Shown here in pieces: positions 17,167 to 25,494 of a DNA stretch of 64,000 nucleotides. Positions within the stretch are counted from its first letter, which is position 1. Each line of letters opens with the position of its first letter. Both the position numbers and the translations under genes were made by a program. The stretch spans positions 6,696,001 to 6,760,000 of the forward strand of contig NZ_JACHDP010000001.1 of NCBI RefSeq assembly GCF_014201145.1, read 5' to 3'. The notes beneath the pieces are model-generated. The model worked only from the letters and a program-made list of their open reading frames with translations, made no database searches and was not told the DNA's origin. This stretch comes from Micromonospora parathelypteridis (lineage in GTDB: Bacteria; Actinomycetota; Actinomycetes; Mycobacteriales; Micromonosporaceae).

Positions 17167-18441
17167 TTACCGACCTCCCACGGTGACCGGTGGTGCGGCT
17201 GGGCGCGTCGGGTCGTCCCGGTCGTGGTCGGTGAGGTCGCGCAGGTGCCGGACGGGGGAGAGCAGCAGCACCAGCGGCGCGCACACCAGGGTCGCCGCGA
17301 AGACGAACAGGGTGGCGCGGGCGCCGAGTGGGCCGGCCAGCGCGCCCGCGACCAGCCCGCCGACGGGGATCGCGCCCCAGGAGACGAACCGCACGGTGGC
17401 CATCACCCGGGAGAGCAGGTCGGGTGGGCTGGCGATCTGCCGGTAGGTCCGGGTGGTCACGCTGAGCACCACCGTCCCGAGGGAGAAGATGATGCTGCCG
17501 GCGGCGAAGGCGGCGTACGCCAGCCGGCCGGTGCCCCAGGGGAGCAGGAACGCACCGGCGACCGTGGTGAATCCGGCGGCGATCAGGGCGCGGGCGGTGC
17601 CGATCCGTGCGGTGATCCGCGTGGTGAGCGCCGCCCCGACCAACGCGCCGACCCCCTCGACGGCCAGCAGCACCCCGACCAGGCCGGCCGGGGCGTGCAG
17701 CTCGCGGACCAGGTAGAGCGGGAAGAGCGCGAGCTGCGCGCCGCAGACGAAGTTCATCGCCGTCGCGGCCCACATGCTCGGGCCCGTCACCGGGTGGTGC
17801 ACGACGAAGCGCCAGCCTTCGCGAATCAGCTCGCCGACCGGCGGCCAGCGCTCCGGCACGTCGACCCGGCTGGCGGGCAGCGTGCGCAGCAGGGCCGCCG
17901 AGACGAGGTAGCTGGCCGAGTCGACGAGCAGGGTGGGCACCGCGCCGAGCGCCTGCACGGCGAGCCCACCGAGCGAGGGGCCGCTGAGCTGGGTGGCGGC
18001 GTGGGTTGCCGAGGTGAGGCTGTTGCGCGACTGCAGCTGCTCGCGGTCCACGATGCTCGGCAGGAAGGTCGAGTTGGCCACGTCGAAGAGCACGTTGGCG
18101 AAGCTGACTACGAGCGCGGTGACCACCAGGTGGGCGACGGTGAGGTGGCCCCACCACCAGGCCAGCGGAATGGACGCGACGGCGACCGCGCGGGCCAGGT
18201 CGGCACCGACCTGGGCGCCGCGCAGCGGCAGGCGCTGCACGATGACGCCAGCGGGCAGCCCGATCACGATCCAGGCGACGTAGCTGGCCGCGGCGATCAC
18301 GCCCATCTGGAACGCGGAGGCGTCGAGGACGGTGAGCGCGGTCAGCGGCAGGGCCACCGAGCCGACCGCCGACCCGACCAGGCTGGTCGTGCCGGCGGTC
18401 CACCAGCGCCAGAACACACCGGCTCGATCTTCGACGCGCAT
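17167..18441 (-). CDS. MFS exporter (MFS_3/enterobactin-exporter-like)
   Basis: The 424-residue protein has the 12-helix major-facilitator pattern, including the Asp/Arg loop motif after helix 2 (LPAGVIVQRLPLRGAQVGADLARA) and a repeated half. It resembles the MFS_3 group that exports antibiotics or siderophores. ATG 18441 is used; frames further upstream run into the divergent regulator gene. It is divergent from an HxlR-peroxiredoxin fusion with a shared palindromic operator, which suggests induction by electrophilic or oxidising drugs. The substrate is unknown. Confidence 0.88.
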   Translation of the reverse strand: MRVEDRAGVFWRWWTAGTTSLVGSAVGSVALPLTALTVLDASAFQMGVIAAASYVAWIVIGLPAGVIVQRLPLRGAQVGADLARAVAVASIPLAWWWGHLTVAHLVVTALVVSFANVLFDVANSTFLPSIVDREQLQSRNSLTSATHAATQLSGPSLGGLAVQALGAVPTLLVDSASYLVSAALLRTLPASRVDVPERWPPVGELIREGWRFVVHHPVTGPSMWAATAMNFVCGAQLALFPLYLVRELHAPAGLVGVLLAVEGVGALVGAALTTRITARIGTARALIAAGFTTVAGAFLLPWGTGRLAYAAFAAGSIIFSLGTVVLSVTTRTYRQIASPPDLLSRVMATVRFVSWGAIPVGGLVAGALAGPLGARATLFVFAATLVCAPLVLLLSPVRHLRDLTDHDRDDPTRPAAPPVTVGGR

Positions 18442-18473
18442 GTCGTCGGTCCCCCGTTCGCTCGTACCAGTGC

Positions 18474-18488
18474 GTTCCAATCTGGAAC
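18474..18488. promoter_or_regulatory. HxlR-type operator, 6-3-6 inverted repeat
   Basis: GTTCCA-ATC-TGGAAC is a perfect inverted repeat midway between the divergent MFS and HxlR-peroxiredoxin starts. A TATAGT box follows at 18493-18498, facing the regulator gene. The 6-3-6 geometry matches the palindrome at 61863 beside the second HxlR gene here. Confidence 0.75.
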
Positions 18489-18525
18489 GGACTATAGTCG
18501 AGCCCGGACCGAACGGAGGTGGCGG

Positions 18526-19404
18526 GTGCGGCGAGAGGATCTTGCTGATGCGGACTGCGGTATCGCGCAGGCGCTCGGCGTGCTGGGGGACTGGTGGACG
18601 TTCCTCATCGTGCGGGACGTCGCCGGTGGGACGACCCGCTTCGACGCGATGCAGCGCGAGCTGGGTGTCAGCCGGCGAGCGCTGACCGAACGCCTCGCCG
18701 CGCTGGTCGAGCACGGTGTGCTGGAGCGCCGGCCGTACTCCCGACACCCGCCGCGCTTCGACTATCTGCTGACCGCCAAGGGTGAGGGGCTACTGCCGGT
18801 GCTGATCGCGTTGCAGGACTGGGGAACGAGACATCTGATGGGCGATGGTGAGCTGACCGCTACCGCCGACGCCGACTCGGCCGAGGCGCGTCGGGTGCAC
18901 GACCTGATCGGGCGGCGACTGCCCGAGATCGTCCTGCCCGGGCCGGACGGGCAACCGGTCGCGCTGACCGACGGCGGCGCGTGGAGCGTCCTCTACCTCT
19001 TCCCCGGGGCGTACGCGCCCGGGACGCAGGGTTACCCGCCGGGCTGGGCCGACATTCCCGGCGCCCGTGGCTGCACCCTGGAGTCGACCACCTACGCCGA
19101 CCGGTACGCGGACTTCCAGACGTCCGGGGCGCGGGTGTGGGGGGTCAGCACCCAGCGGCCGGACCAGCTCGGCGAGTTCGCCGCGTACGCCGAGCTGCCG
19201 TTCCCCCTCCTGTCCGATCAGGACGGCCGGCTCGCCGCCGGGCTGCTGCTGCCCACCTTCCGGGCCGGTGGGATCACCCGGTTCAAGCGGCTGACGCTGC
19301 TGGTCGACCCCACGACGGTGGTGCGCGCCGTGCAGTTCCCGGTCACCGACCCGGCGGGCTCGGTGGACGAGATGCTCACCCTGGTCCGCGAGCACCAGTT
19401 GTAA
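18526..19404 (+). CDS. HxlR-type regulator fused to an AhpC/TSA peroxiredoxin domain
   Basis: The 292-residue protein starts at GTG 18526 with a GGAGG site. Residues 1-105 are an HxlR/MarR-like winged helix (CGIAQALGVLGDWWTFLIVRDVAGGTTRF, VSRRALTERLAALVEHGVLERR), including the N-terminal Cys11 where redox-sensing HxlR/HypR proteins carry theirs. Residues ~125-292 form a peroxiredoxin-like domain with the peroxidatic-type GCTLE at Cys183. This unusual fusion suggests a repressor that senses peroxide or a thiol-reactive compound through its own peroxidase domain and controls the divergent MFS gene. The fusion is read directly; the sensing model is inference. Confidence 0.85.
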   Translation: MRREDLADADCGIAQALGVLGDWWTFLIVRDVAGGTTRFDAMQRELGVSRRALTERLAALVEHGVLERRPYSRHPPRFDYLLTAKGEGLLPVLIALQDWGTRHLMGDGELTATADADSAEARRVHDLIGRRLPEIVLPGPDGQPVALTDGGAWSVLYLFPGAYAPGTQGYPPGWADIPGARGCTLESTTYADRYADFQTSGARVWGVSTQRPDQLGEFAAYAELPFPLLSDQDGRLAAGLLLPTFRAGGITRFKRLTLLVDPTTVVRAVQFPVTDPAGSVDEMLTLVREHQL

Positions 19405-19489
19405 GCCCCCCGCTTGGGTAACTGGATGGGCGTCCGATTCCTGGCCCGGTGCCACACCGGGCGGTCCCGCCGCGCCCCCGAGGCGGGCC

Positions 19490-20380
19490 TCAGTCGGCCG
19501 CCGCGTGCCGCAGTGCGGCGAGCAATCCGTTGAGCGCCGGCTGGCCCAGCGAGGTCTGCCGCACCGCCGCCTGGATCGCCCGAACGGGTTCCGGGTTGCG
19601 GATCTTGCGCGTCACGACGGCGGGGTGCCGGTTGGTCAGCCCCAACTCCGGAATCAGACTGACGCCGAGGCCGGCGGCGACAAAGCCCTGCGCGGTGGCG
19701 TAATCCTCGCTCCGCGCCACCACGTTCGGTTGGAACCCGGCCGCAGCGCAGCCGTCGAGGATGACATCGAGGCAGGGGCCGGGCCACTCGCTGCCGACCC
19801 ACGGCTCATCGGCCAGATCGATCAGGTCGATGACCCGCTTCGAGGCGAGTCGGTGCCCCTTGGGTAGGACGGCGCGATAGGGGTCGTCGAGCAGGTGGAC
19901 CAGGTGGACGCCCTCGGGTGGCCGGTCCGGGGACCTGACCACGATGGCCAGGTCGATCCGGCCCTGCGTCACCTCCGGCAGCGGGTCCTCGGGGTCGGTC
20001 ATCCTGAGGTCGACCCGCACGCCCGGGTACGCCTGCCGGAGCCGGGCGAGCGCGGGCGCCATCAGGGTGGCTCCCGAAGTGGCGAAGTAGCCGATCGCCA
20101 GCCGCCCGGTACGCCCGGCCCGCAGATCGGCCAGCGCCGTCTCCGCCTCGGCCAGTTGCTTGCCGATGATGGCCGCGTGCTCGGTGAGCAGTCGTCCGGC
20201 AGCCGTCGGCCGTACGCCCCGGCCGACGCGCTCCAACAGCGCGATCCCGGCCTCCTTCTCGAGCGCCGCCACCTGCTGGCTGATGGCGGACGGGGTGTAC
20301 CCGAGATCCGCCGCCGCTGCGGTCACCGAGCCCGTGGCAACCACCGCGCGGAGGACCTGCATGCGGCGTACGTCAATCAT
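19490..20380 (-). CDS. LysR-family transcriptional regulator
   Basis: The 296-residue protein has the LysR HTH at its N-terminus (MQVLRAVVATGSVTAAAADLGYTPSAISQQVAALEKEAGIALLER). The substrate-binding domain starts near residue 90 (GRTGRLAIGYFATSGATLMAP). It is divergent from an EamA exporter. A weak TGAA-N6-TTCA dyad lies at 20402-20415 in the 93-bp gap. It probably activates or represses the EamA-MFS pair in response to an effector. ATG 20380 was chosen; an ORF continuing upstream would read through the exporter gene. Confidence 0.92.
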   Translation of the reverse strand: MIDVRRMQVLRAVVATGSVTAAAADLGYTPSAISQQVAALEKEAGIALLERVGRGVRPTAAGRLLTEHAAIIGKQLAEAETALADLRAGRTGRLAIGYFATSGATLMAPALARLRQAYPGVRVDLRMTDPEDPLPEVTQGRIDLAIVVRSPDRPPEGVHLVHLLDDPYRAVLPKGHRLASKRVIDLIDLADEPWVGSEWPGPCLDVILDGCAAAGFQPNVVARSEDYATAQGFVAAGLGVSLIPELGLTNRHPAVVTRKIRNPEPVRAIQAAVRQTSLGQPALNGLLAALRHAAAD

Positions 20381-20473
20381 GTAGCTGAGCTTAACGGCCT
20401 CTGAAGAATCTTTCACTTGTCCTGTCGAGTCCACTCCGGCAGCGTTCATGTCGATTCGACCGGGAGGCAAGAA

Positions 20474-21427
20474 GTGAGCATTGGCGGACGTGGCGCGTTG
20501 CGACGGATGGTCGTACTCGCGCTGCTGTGGGGATCCGGCTTTCTCTGGATCAAGCTGGCCCTGAACAACGGTCTGACCCCGCTCCAGATCACCTTCGCGC
20601 GGTCCGCGCTCGGCGCGGCGGTCCTGCTGGGCCTGGCCTGGTCCGCACGCCAGCGACTGCCCCGGGACCGGACGACCTGGTGCCACCTCGTCGTGGCCGC
20701 CTTCTTCTGCAACGCCCTGCCGTTCTTCCTCTTCAGCCTCGGCGAGAAGACCGTCGACTCCGGGCTGGCCGGCGTGCTGAACGCGACCACGCCGCTGTGG
20801 TCGCTGCTGATCGGCATCGGAGTCGGGGCGGAGCGCGGCCTCGGCCCGGTCCGCCTGGGCGGGTTGCTGCTCGGCTTCGCCGGTACCTTGCTGATCTTCG
20901 CCCCCTGGCATGCGGCCGGGCTGCTGAGCTGGGGCACCCTCGCCCTGCTCGGCGCGGCGGCGAGCTACGCCGTCGCCTTCGCCTACATGGCCCGCACGCT
21001 CACCGGGAGGGGCACCGCCCCGATCGCCCTCGCCGCGGCCCAGCTTCTCACCGCCACCGCGCTGAGCGCGCTGGCCTTGCCAGCCGGCGGGATGGCACTG
21101 CCGGAGCTCAATCCGAGGGGCGTGATCGCGGTCGTCCTCCTCGGCATCCTCAGCACCGGATTCACCTTCTACCTCAGTTACCGGCTGATCGCGGACGAGG
21201 GGGCGACCAGCGCCGCCACCGTCGGGTACCTGCTGCCGGTCGTCTCGGTGGCGCTGGGGGCGATCGTGCTCGGTGAGCAAATCGGTCTGCGCGTCATCGC
21301 GGGGATGGTCGTCGTGTTCGTCGGTGTCGCGATGACCCGGCGACAGCAGCCGCCGCCATCGGTCAGCAAGGACACCGCGACTCCCGGCACCCATGCCGCC
21401 GCCACCAGCAACGCCACTGCCGGATGA
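20474..21427 (+). CDS. EamA-family transporter
   Basis: The 317-residue protein has ten predicted helices in two EamA repeats: VLALLWGSGFLWIKLALNNGLTPLQITFAR at the start, and GTLALLGAAASYAVAFAYMARTL opening the second repeat. A TFYLSYRLIADEGATSAATVGYLLPVVSVALGAI block is typical of the family's C-terminal half. GTG 20474 follows a GGGAGG site; codons upstream lack support. It is divergent from LysR and overlaps the next MFS gene by ATGA, so both exporters are likely expressed together. Confidence 0.9.
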   Translation: MSIGGRGALRRMVVLALLWGSGFLWIKLALNNGLTPLQITFARSALGAAVLLGLAWSARQRLPRDRTTWCHLVVAAFFCNALPFFLFSLGEKTVDSGLAGVLNATTPLWSLLIGIGVGAERGLGPVRLGGLLLGFAGTLLIFAPWHAAGLLSWGTLALLGAAASYAVAFAYMARTLTGRGTAPIALAAAQLLTATALSALALPAGGMALPELNPRGVIAVVLLGILSTGFTFYLSYRLIADEGATSAATVGYLLPVVSVALGAIVLGEQIGLRVIAGMVVVFVGVAMTRRQQPPPSVSKDTATPGTHAAATSNATAG

Positions 21428-22773
21428 CGGCGGTGCCGCGAACCCCACCACCGGATGAACGGATCATGCGACCCAACTCCCCGTGGCGGAACTCCGACTT
21501 CCGCGCCCTGTTCACCGCAACCAGCCTCAGCCAACTCGGCACCAACGTCGGTTACATCGCCGTCCCGCTCATCGCCGTGTCTGCCCTCGACGCCCGTCCC
21601 GGCCAGGTCGGGGCACTCGCCACCCTGAGCACCGCCGCCTTCCTCCTCATTGGTCTTCCCGCCGGGGCCTGGGTGGACCGGATGCGCCATCGGCGCCTAC
21701 TGATCACCGCGGACCTGGCCCGAGCCGCGCTGTTCGCCCTCATCCCGCTGGCCTGGTGGTGGGACGCCCTCACGCTCTGGCAGTTGTATCTGGTCGTCCT
21801 GTTGAACGGTTGCGCCACCGTCTTCAGCGATGTCGGCGCGCAGAGCGTGCTGCCGCGAGTCGTCGGCCGTGACGGCCTGGTCCAGGCGAACGCCGCCGTG
21901 GTGAGCCTGATAGCGGTCGGCAACATAGCCGGGCGGGGCGCTGGCGGGGCGCTGGTCCAGTTACTCGGCGCGCCCGTGGCGGTGGCGTGCGCGGCCGGGG
22001 GTTACCTGGCGTCGGCCCTTCGGCTCACCGCCATTCGCCGCACCCCGGCGCCGGCCGTGACGGGGCAGCCCACCCGGCTGAGCACACAGATCGCCGAAGG
22101 GCTGCAGCACGTCTTCAACAACCCGGAACTACGGGCCCTCGCGCTCACCGCAACCCTGTCCAACCTCGGCTCGCAGATCATCAACACCATGCTTCCGGTG
22201 CTGTTCATCCGGGAACTCGGCCTCCCGGCCGGCGCGCTGGGCCTGTTCTGGGCGGTGGGCGGGGCCGGCCTGCTGCTGGGATCCCGCTGCGCTCGCCCCA
22301 TCGCGGGACGGCTCGGCTACGGTCGCGCACTCGGTCTCGTCGGCCTGTTCCTGGCGCCCGCCGGACTACTCGTACCGCTCATCGACCGTGGCCCCTGGTT
22401 ATGCCTCGCCGGGACCGGATGGCTGCTTGCACTGTTCAAGACGGGCATGGACAACGTACTCGGCGTCAGCCTGCGACAGCGGATGACAGCGGACGCCCTC
22501 CTCGGCCGGATGAACGCCACGTTCCGCTTCCTGCTCACCGGCGCACTCGCGATCGGCGCCGCCGTGGCCGGACTGATCGGCGAGTTGGCCGGCGCGCACG
22601 CCACCCTCTGGGTAGGTGGTGTCGTGCTGACGCTGGCCTTCCTGCCCGTGTTTCTCTCGCCCCTTCGCACCCGCCGCGACCTGCCGGAATGGCCAGCGGG
22701 CAAGGACGACGACGGGGCCGAACAGCGAACCGGCTCCCTGGCGCTGGCCGGGCAAGGAAGGGCTCCTCGTTGA
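21424..22773 (+). CDS. MFS transporter
   Basis: The 449-residue protein shows 12 hydrophobic segments and MFS motif A-like LPAGAWVDRMRHRRLLITADLAR. It is close in style to the other MFS_3-type exporters in this window (17167 and 53637). The start ATG overlaps the stop of the EamA gene, which couples translation. The last codons run into a long inverted repeat that ends the transcription unit. The C-terminal tail is hydrophilic. The substrate is unknown. Confidence 0.88.
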   Translation: MTAVPRTPPPDERIMRPNSPWRNSDFRALFTATSLSQLGTNVGYIAVPLIAVSALDARPGQVGALATLSTAAFLLIGLPAGAWVDRMRHRRLLITADLARAALFALIPLAWWWDALTLWQLYLVVLLNGCATVFSDVGAQSVLPRVVGRDGLVQANAAVVSLIAVGNIAGRGAGGALVQLLGAPVAVACAAGGYLASALRLTAIRRTPAPAVTGQPTRLSTQIAEGLQHVFNNPELRALALTATLSNLGSQIINTMLPVLFIRELGLPAGALGLFWAVGGAGLLLGSRCARPIAGRLGYGRALGLVGLFLAPAGLLVPLIDRGPWLCLAGTGWLLALFKTGMDNVLGVSLRQRMTADALLGRMNATFRFLLTGALAIGAAVAGLIGELAGAHATLWVGGVVLTLAFLPVFLSPLRTRRDLPEWPAGKDDDGAEQRTGSLALAGQGRAPR

Positions 22774-22801
22774 CGTGGCGTCAACAAGGAGCCCTTCCTT
22801 G
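22753..22801. terminator. 23-bp inverted repeat, bidirectional terminator or dispersed palindrome
   Basis: Arms 22753-22775 and 22779-22801 pair with a single mismatch around a 3-base loop; the core is AAGGAAGGGCTCCT. It overlaps the MFS stop codon and lies 10 bp before the convergent chitinase stop, so it may terminate both. Its AAGGAAGGGC.CCTTGTT form resembles a palindrome I associate with many intergenic sites in Micromonospora and Salinispora; that is recollection, not checked. Confidence 0.75.
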
Positions 22802-22810
22802 TTCCTTACC

Positions 22811-24181
22811 TCAGGCTGGGAGCGTCCAGCGCTGGTTGGCGCCGGCGAAGCAGTCCCAGATCTGCAGCCGGGTGCCGTCGGCGGAGCTGTTGCCGGTGGC
22901 GTCCAGGCACTTGTTCGACTGCGGGTTGCGCAGCGTGCCGTTGGACTGCGCCTGCCAGACCTGCGCGCCACTGCCGTTGCAGTCCCAGAGCTGGACCTTC
23001 GCGCCGTTGGCGGTGGAGCCGCTGGCGATGTCGGCGCACTTGCCGAGGGCCCGCAGGGTGCTGTCGCTGGCCACGGTCCAGGTCTGCGCGTTGGTGCCGT
23101 TGCAGGCGTAGAGCTGGACGGCGGCGCCGTTGGCGGTGCTCGCCGCGGCCACGTCGACGCACTTGCCGCCGATCCCGGTGATCGGGCCGGTACGACCGGT
23201 CGGCGGCGGGGTGGTGCCGCCCATGATGGTGTCGTACATGGCGCTGACCAGTGAGGTCGAGCCGGAGGTGTCCTGCGACAGCTCCCAGTTCATCACGCCG
23301 CCGGCGTTGGCGAGCGCCCACTGCGTCTTGCGCTTGACCGTCGGAATGCCGTTGTAGCACTGCTGCGCGCCGCCGGCGGTGGTGCAGTCCCGGTTGGCGT
23401 TGGCCGGGTCCAGCGCGACCAGCGCCGAGTAGGTGTAGTAGCCGGGGCGGCTGTAGAACGGGATGCCGAGCACGGCCTTGCTGGCCGGCAGGCCACGCGC
23501 CTTCCACAGGTTGATGCTGTTGATCGACCAGTCGTAGTTGGCGTGCGGACTGCCACCGTCGTACGCCATGATGTTGAGCCAGTCGACCTGGCCGAACACG
23601 GCCGTCTGTACGCCCTGGACGCTGCCGCCCTCGGAGACGACGGCGGCGGTGAGCAGCTTGCCGCGACTGTGCATCGCACTGCCGAGCTGGGTCATGAGCG
23701 CGGTGTAGTTGTTGGCCGAGGCGCCCGGGTCGGGGTATTCCCAGTCCATGTCGACGCCGTCGAGGTTGTACTGGTTGACGAAGTTGACCAGGTTGTTGAC
23801 GAAGTTGGTCCGACTGCCGGAGTTGGCCGCCAGGGCCTCGAAGGCCGAGTCGTTGCCGTCGTTCCAGCCGCCGACGGCGATCGACACCTTGACGTTGCTG
23901 GCGTGCGCGCGGGAGACCAGCGAGGAGAGTTTGCTCGGGTTCTCCACCGCGCGCAGGCTGCCGTCGTTGTTGGGCAGCACGAACGCGTAGTTGATGTGGG
24001 TGAGCTTGTTGTACTGGATGGTGTTGACGTCGCCGGCCCAGGAGGGCATGTAGCCGACGCTCTTGAAGTTGTTCGGCAGCACCACGGCCTGCGCGGCGGT
24101 GGACGTGACGGTGAGGGTGGCGCCGGCGGTGGCCAGCGCGAGCAGGCCGGCGGCGAGGGCGCGGCGCAGTGGTGAGGACAT
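22811..24181 (-). CDS. Secreted GH18 chitinase with ricin-type (CBM13) lectin domain
   Basis: The 456-residue protein has a signal peptide (about residues 1-32, cut after TAAQA) and a GH18 barrel. The catalytic DGVDMDWEYP is at residues 141-150 (acid Glu148), with SVGYMPSW at the first strand. A short Gly/Pro/Thr linker near residue 325 leads to a C-terminal beta-trefoil with three QxW-type repeats (NAQTWTV, GAQVWQA, ANQRWTL). GH18 enzymes retain configuration and cut chitin internally or processively. The lectin domain should bind wall glycans. A sigma-70-type promoter is visible upstream. Confidence 0.93.
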   Translation of the reverse strand: MSSPLRRALAAGLLALATAGATLTVTSTAAQAVVLPNNFKSVGYMPSWAGDVNTIQYNKLTHINYAFVLPNNDGSLRAVENPSKLSSLVSRAHASNVKVSIAVGGWNDGNDSAFEALAANSGSRTNFVNNLVNFVNQYNLDGVDMDWEYPDPGASANNYTALMTQLGSAMHSRGKLLTAAVVSEGGSVQGVQTAVFGQVDWLNIMAYDGGSPHANYDWSINSINLWKARGLPASKAVLGIPFYSRPGYYTYSALVALDPANANRDCTTAGGAQQCYNGIPTVKRKTQWALANAGGVMNWELSQDTSGSTSLVSAMYDTIMGGTTPPPTGRTGPITGIGGKCVDVAAASTANGAAVQLYACNGTNAQTWTVASDSTLRALGKCADIASGSTANGAKVQLWDCNGSGAQVWQAQSNGTLRNPQSNKCLDATGNSSADGTRLQIWDCFAGANQRWTLPA

Positions 24182-24283
24182 CGGGGGCCTTCCCGTGGGC
24201 GGGGGACGACACCCGCCCGCGCAGGGTTGTCGCGGGCGGGAGGTGCGGGGACGCAGGGACGGGTGGGCCTCGAGGCAGCCAAA

Positions 24284-24312
24284 TCTTAAAGAGTGTTAAC
24301 TGTCCGCGTCAA
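24284..24312 (-). promoter_or_regulatory. Sigma-70-type promoter of the chitinase gene
   Basis: On the minus strand TTGACG (24312-24307) and TTAAGA (24289-24284) are separated by exactly 17 bp, about 100 bp upstream of the chitinase ATG. The AT-rich stretch stands out in this GC-rich DNA. Confidence 0.6.
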
Positions 24313-24384
24313 TCAACATCTATGGATTTCTGCGGTACCGGCGCGAATATGGGGGTTTACCCAAACGACCGTTAAGCTGGTGGT

Positions 24385-25494
24385 GTGGGAATCGACGACC
24401 TGTATCCACCGGATCGGCTGATCGCCGCGCAGCGCGCCACCGCCGCTGCGGGTCTGGACGCCCTGCTGCTCACACCCGGCTCCGACCTGCGTTACCTCAC
24501 CGGGTACGACGCCCACGCGGGGGAGCGGCTGACCTGCCTCGTGCTGCCCGCCGTGGGCGAGCCGACCCTCATCGTGCCGAGGCTGGAACGCCCGGCGGCC
24601 GAGGCGGCACCGGCGACCGGGGTACGCATCGTCGACCACGTCGACGGCACCGACCCGTACCCCCTGGTCGTCGCCGCCCTCGACGGCCCGGTCACGGCTG
24701 TCGGCCTGTCCAACCGGATGTGGGCCGAGCAGGTCCTCGCGCTGCGCGCGGCCCTTCCCGACGCCGCGCAACGGCTCGCCGCGGAGGTGCTGCGTGAGCT
24801 GCGCATCCGCAAGTCCCCGGCGGAGGTCGCGGCGCTCGCCGAGGCCGGCGCGGCGATCGACCAGGTGCACCAGGGGATGGCGCGGTGGCTGCGCCCCGGG
24901 CGCACCGAGGCCGAGGTCGCCACCGACATCGCCGCGGCGATCCGCGCGGCCGGGCACGTCACCGTCGACTTCGTCATCGTGGCGGCCGGGCCGAACGGCG
25001 CCAGCCCGCACCATGGCACCTCGGACCGGCCGATCGGCGCCGGAGAGCCGGTGGTCGTCGACATCGGCGGGACGATGGCCTCGGGCTACCGCTCGGACTG
25101 CACCCGCACCTACGTGGTGGGCGCTCCGGCGCCGGCCGACTTCCTGGAGTACTACGCGGTGCTGCACGACGCACAGCGCGCCGCGGTCGCCGCGGTACGG
25201 CCCGGGGTCACCGGCGCGGCCGCCGACGCCGCCGCCCGGGAACCGATCGCCGCCGCCGGATACGGCCCCGCGTTCCTGCACCGCACCGGCCACGGCATCG
25301 GCCTCGACGGTCACGAGGAGCCGTACCTGGTGGCCGGCAACGACCGCCCGCTCGAGGCCGGGATGGCGTTCTCCATCGAACCGGGCATCTACCTGGCGGG
25401 CCGGCACGGCGCCCGCATCGAGGACATCGTCGTCTGCACCACGGACGGCGTGCAACGGCTCAACACCACCCCCACGGAGCTCATCGCACTATGA
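24385..25494 (+). CDS. M24-family metallopeptidase (Xaa-Pro aminopeptidase-like)
   Basis: The 369-residue protein has a creatinase-like N-terminal domain (LLTPGSDLRYLTGYDAHAGERLTCLVLP) and a pita-bread catalytic domain. All five metal ligands are visible: Asp in VVDIGG, Asp in SDCTRT, His in GHGIGLDGHEEP, Glu in SIEPGIY and Glu in RIEDIV. Such enzymes remove N-terminal residues before proline or hydrolyse related amides. It starts at GTG 24385. It overlaps the acyl-CoA dehydrogenase gene by ATGA, an arrangement that suggests a joint catabolic role, although the link is not obvious. Confidence 0.9.
   Translation: MGIDDLYPPDRLIAAQRATAAAGLDALLLTPGSDLRYLTGYDAHAGERLTCLVLPAVGEPTLIVPRLERPAAEAAPATGVRIVDHVDGTDPYPLVVAALDGPVTAVGLSNRMWAEQVLALRAALPDAAQRLAAEVLRELRIRKSPAEVAALAEAGAAIDQVHQGMARWLRPGRTEAEVATDIAAAIRAAGHVTVDFVIVAAGPNGASPHHGTSDRPIGAGEPVVVDIGGTMASGYRSDCTRTYVVGAPAPADFLEYYAVLHDAQRAAVAAVRPGVTGAAADAAAREPIAAAGYGPAFLHRTGHGIGLDGHEEPYLVAGNDRPLEAGMAFSIEPGIYLAGRHGARIEDIVVCTTDGVQRLNTTPTELIAL

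Noticed and set aside
16972..18525. Long upstream extension of the HxlR-peroxiredoxin frame
   Set aside because: It runs antisense through the MFS gene and the divergent promoter with its operator; the HxlR fold starts at GTG 18526 with a good ribosome site.
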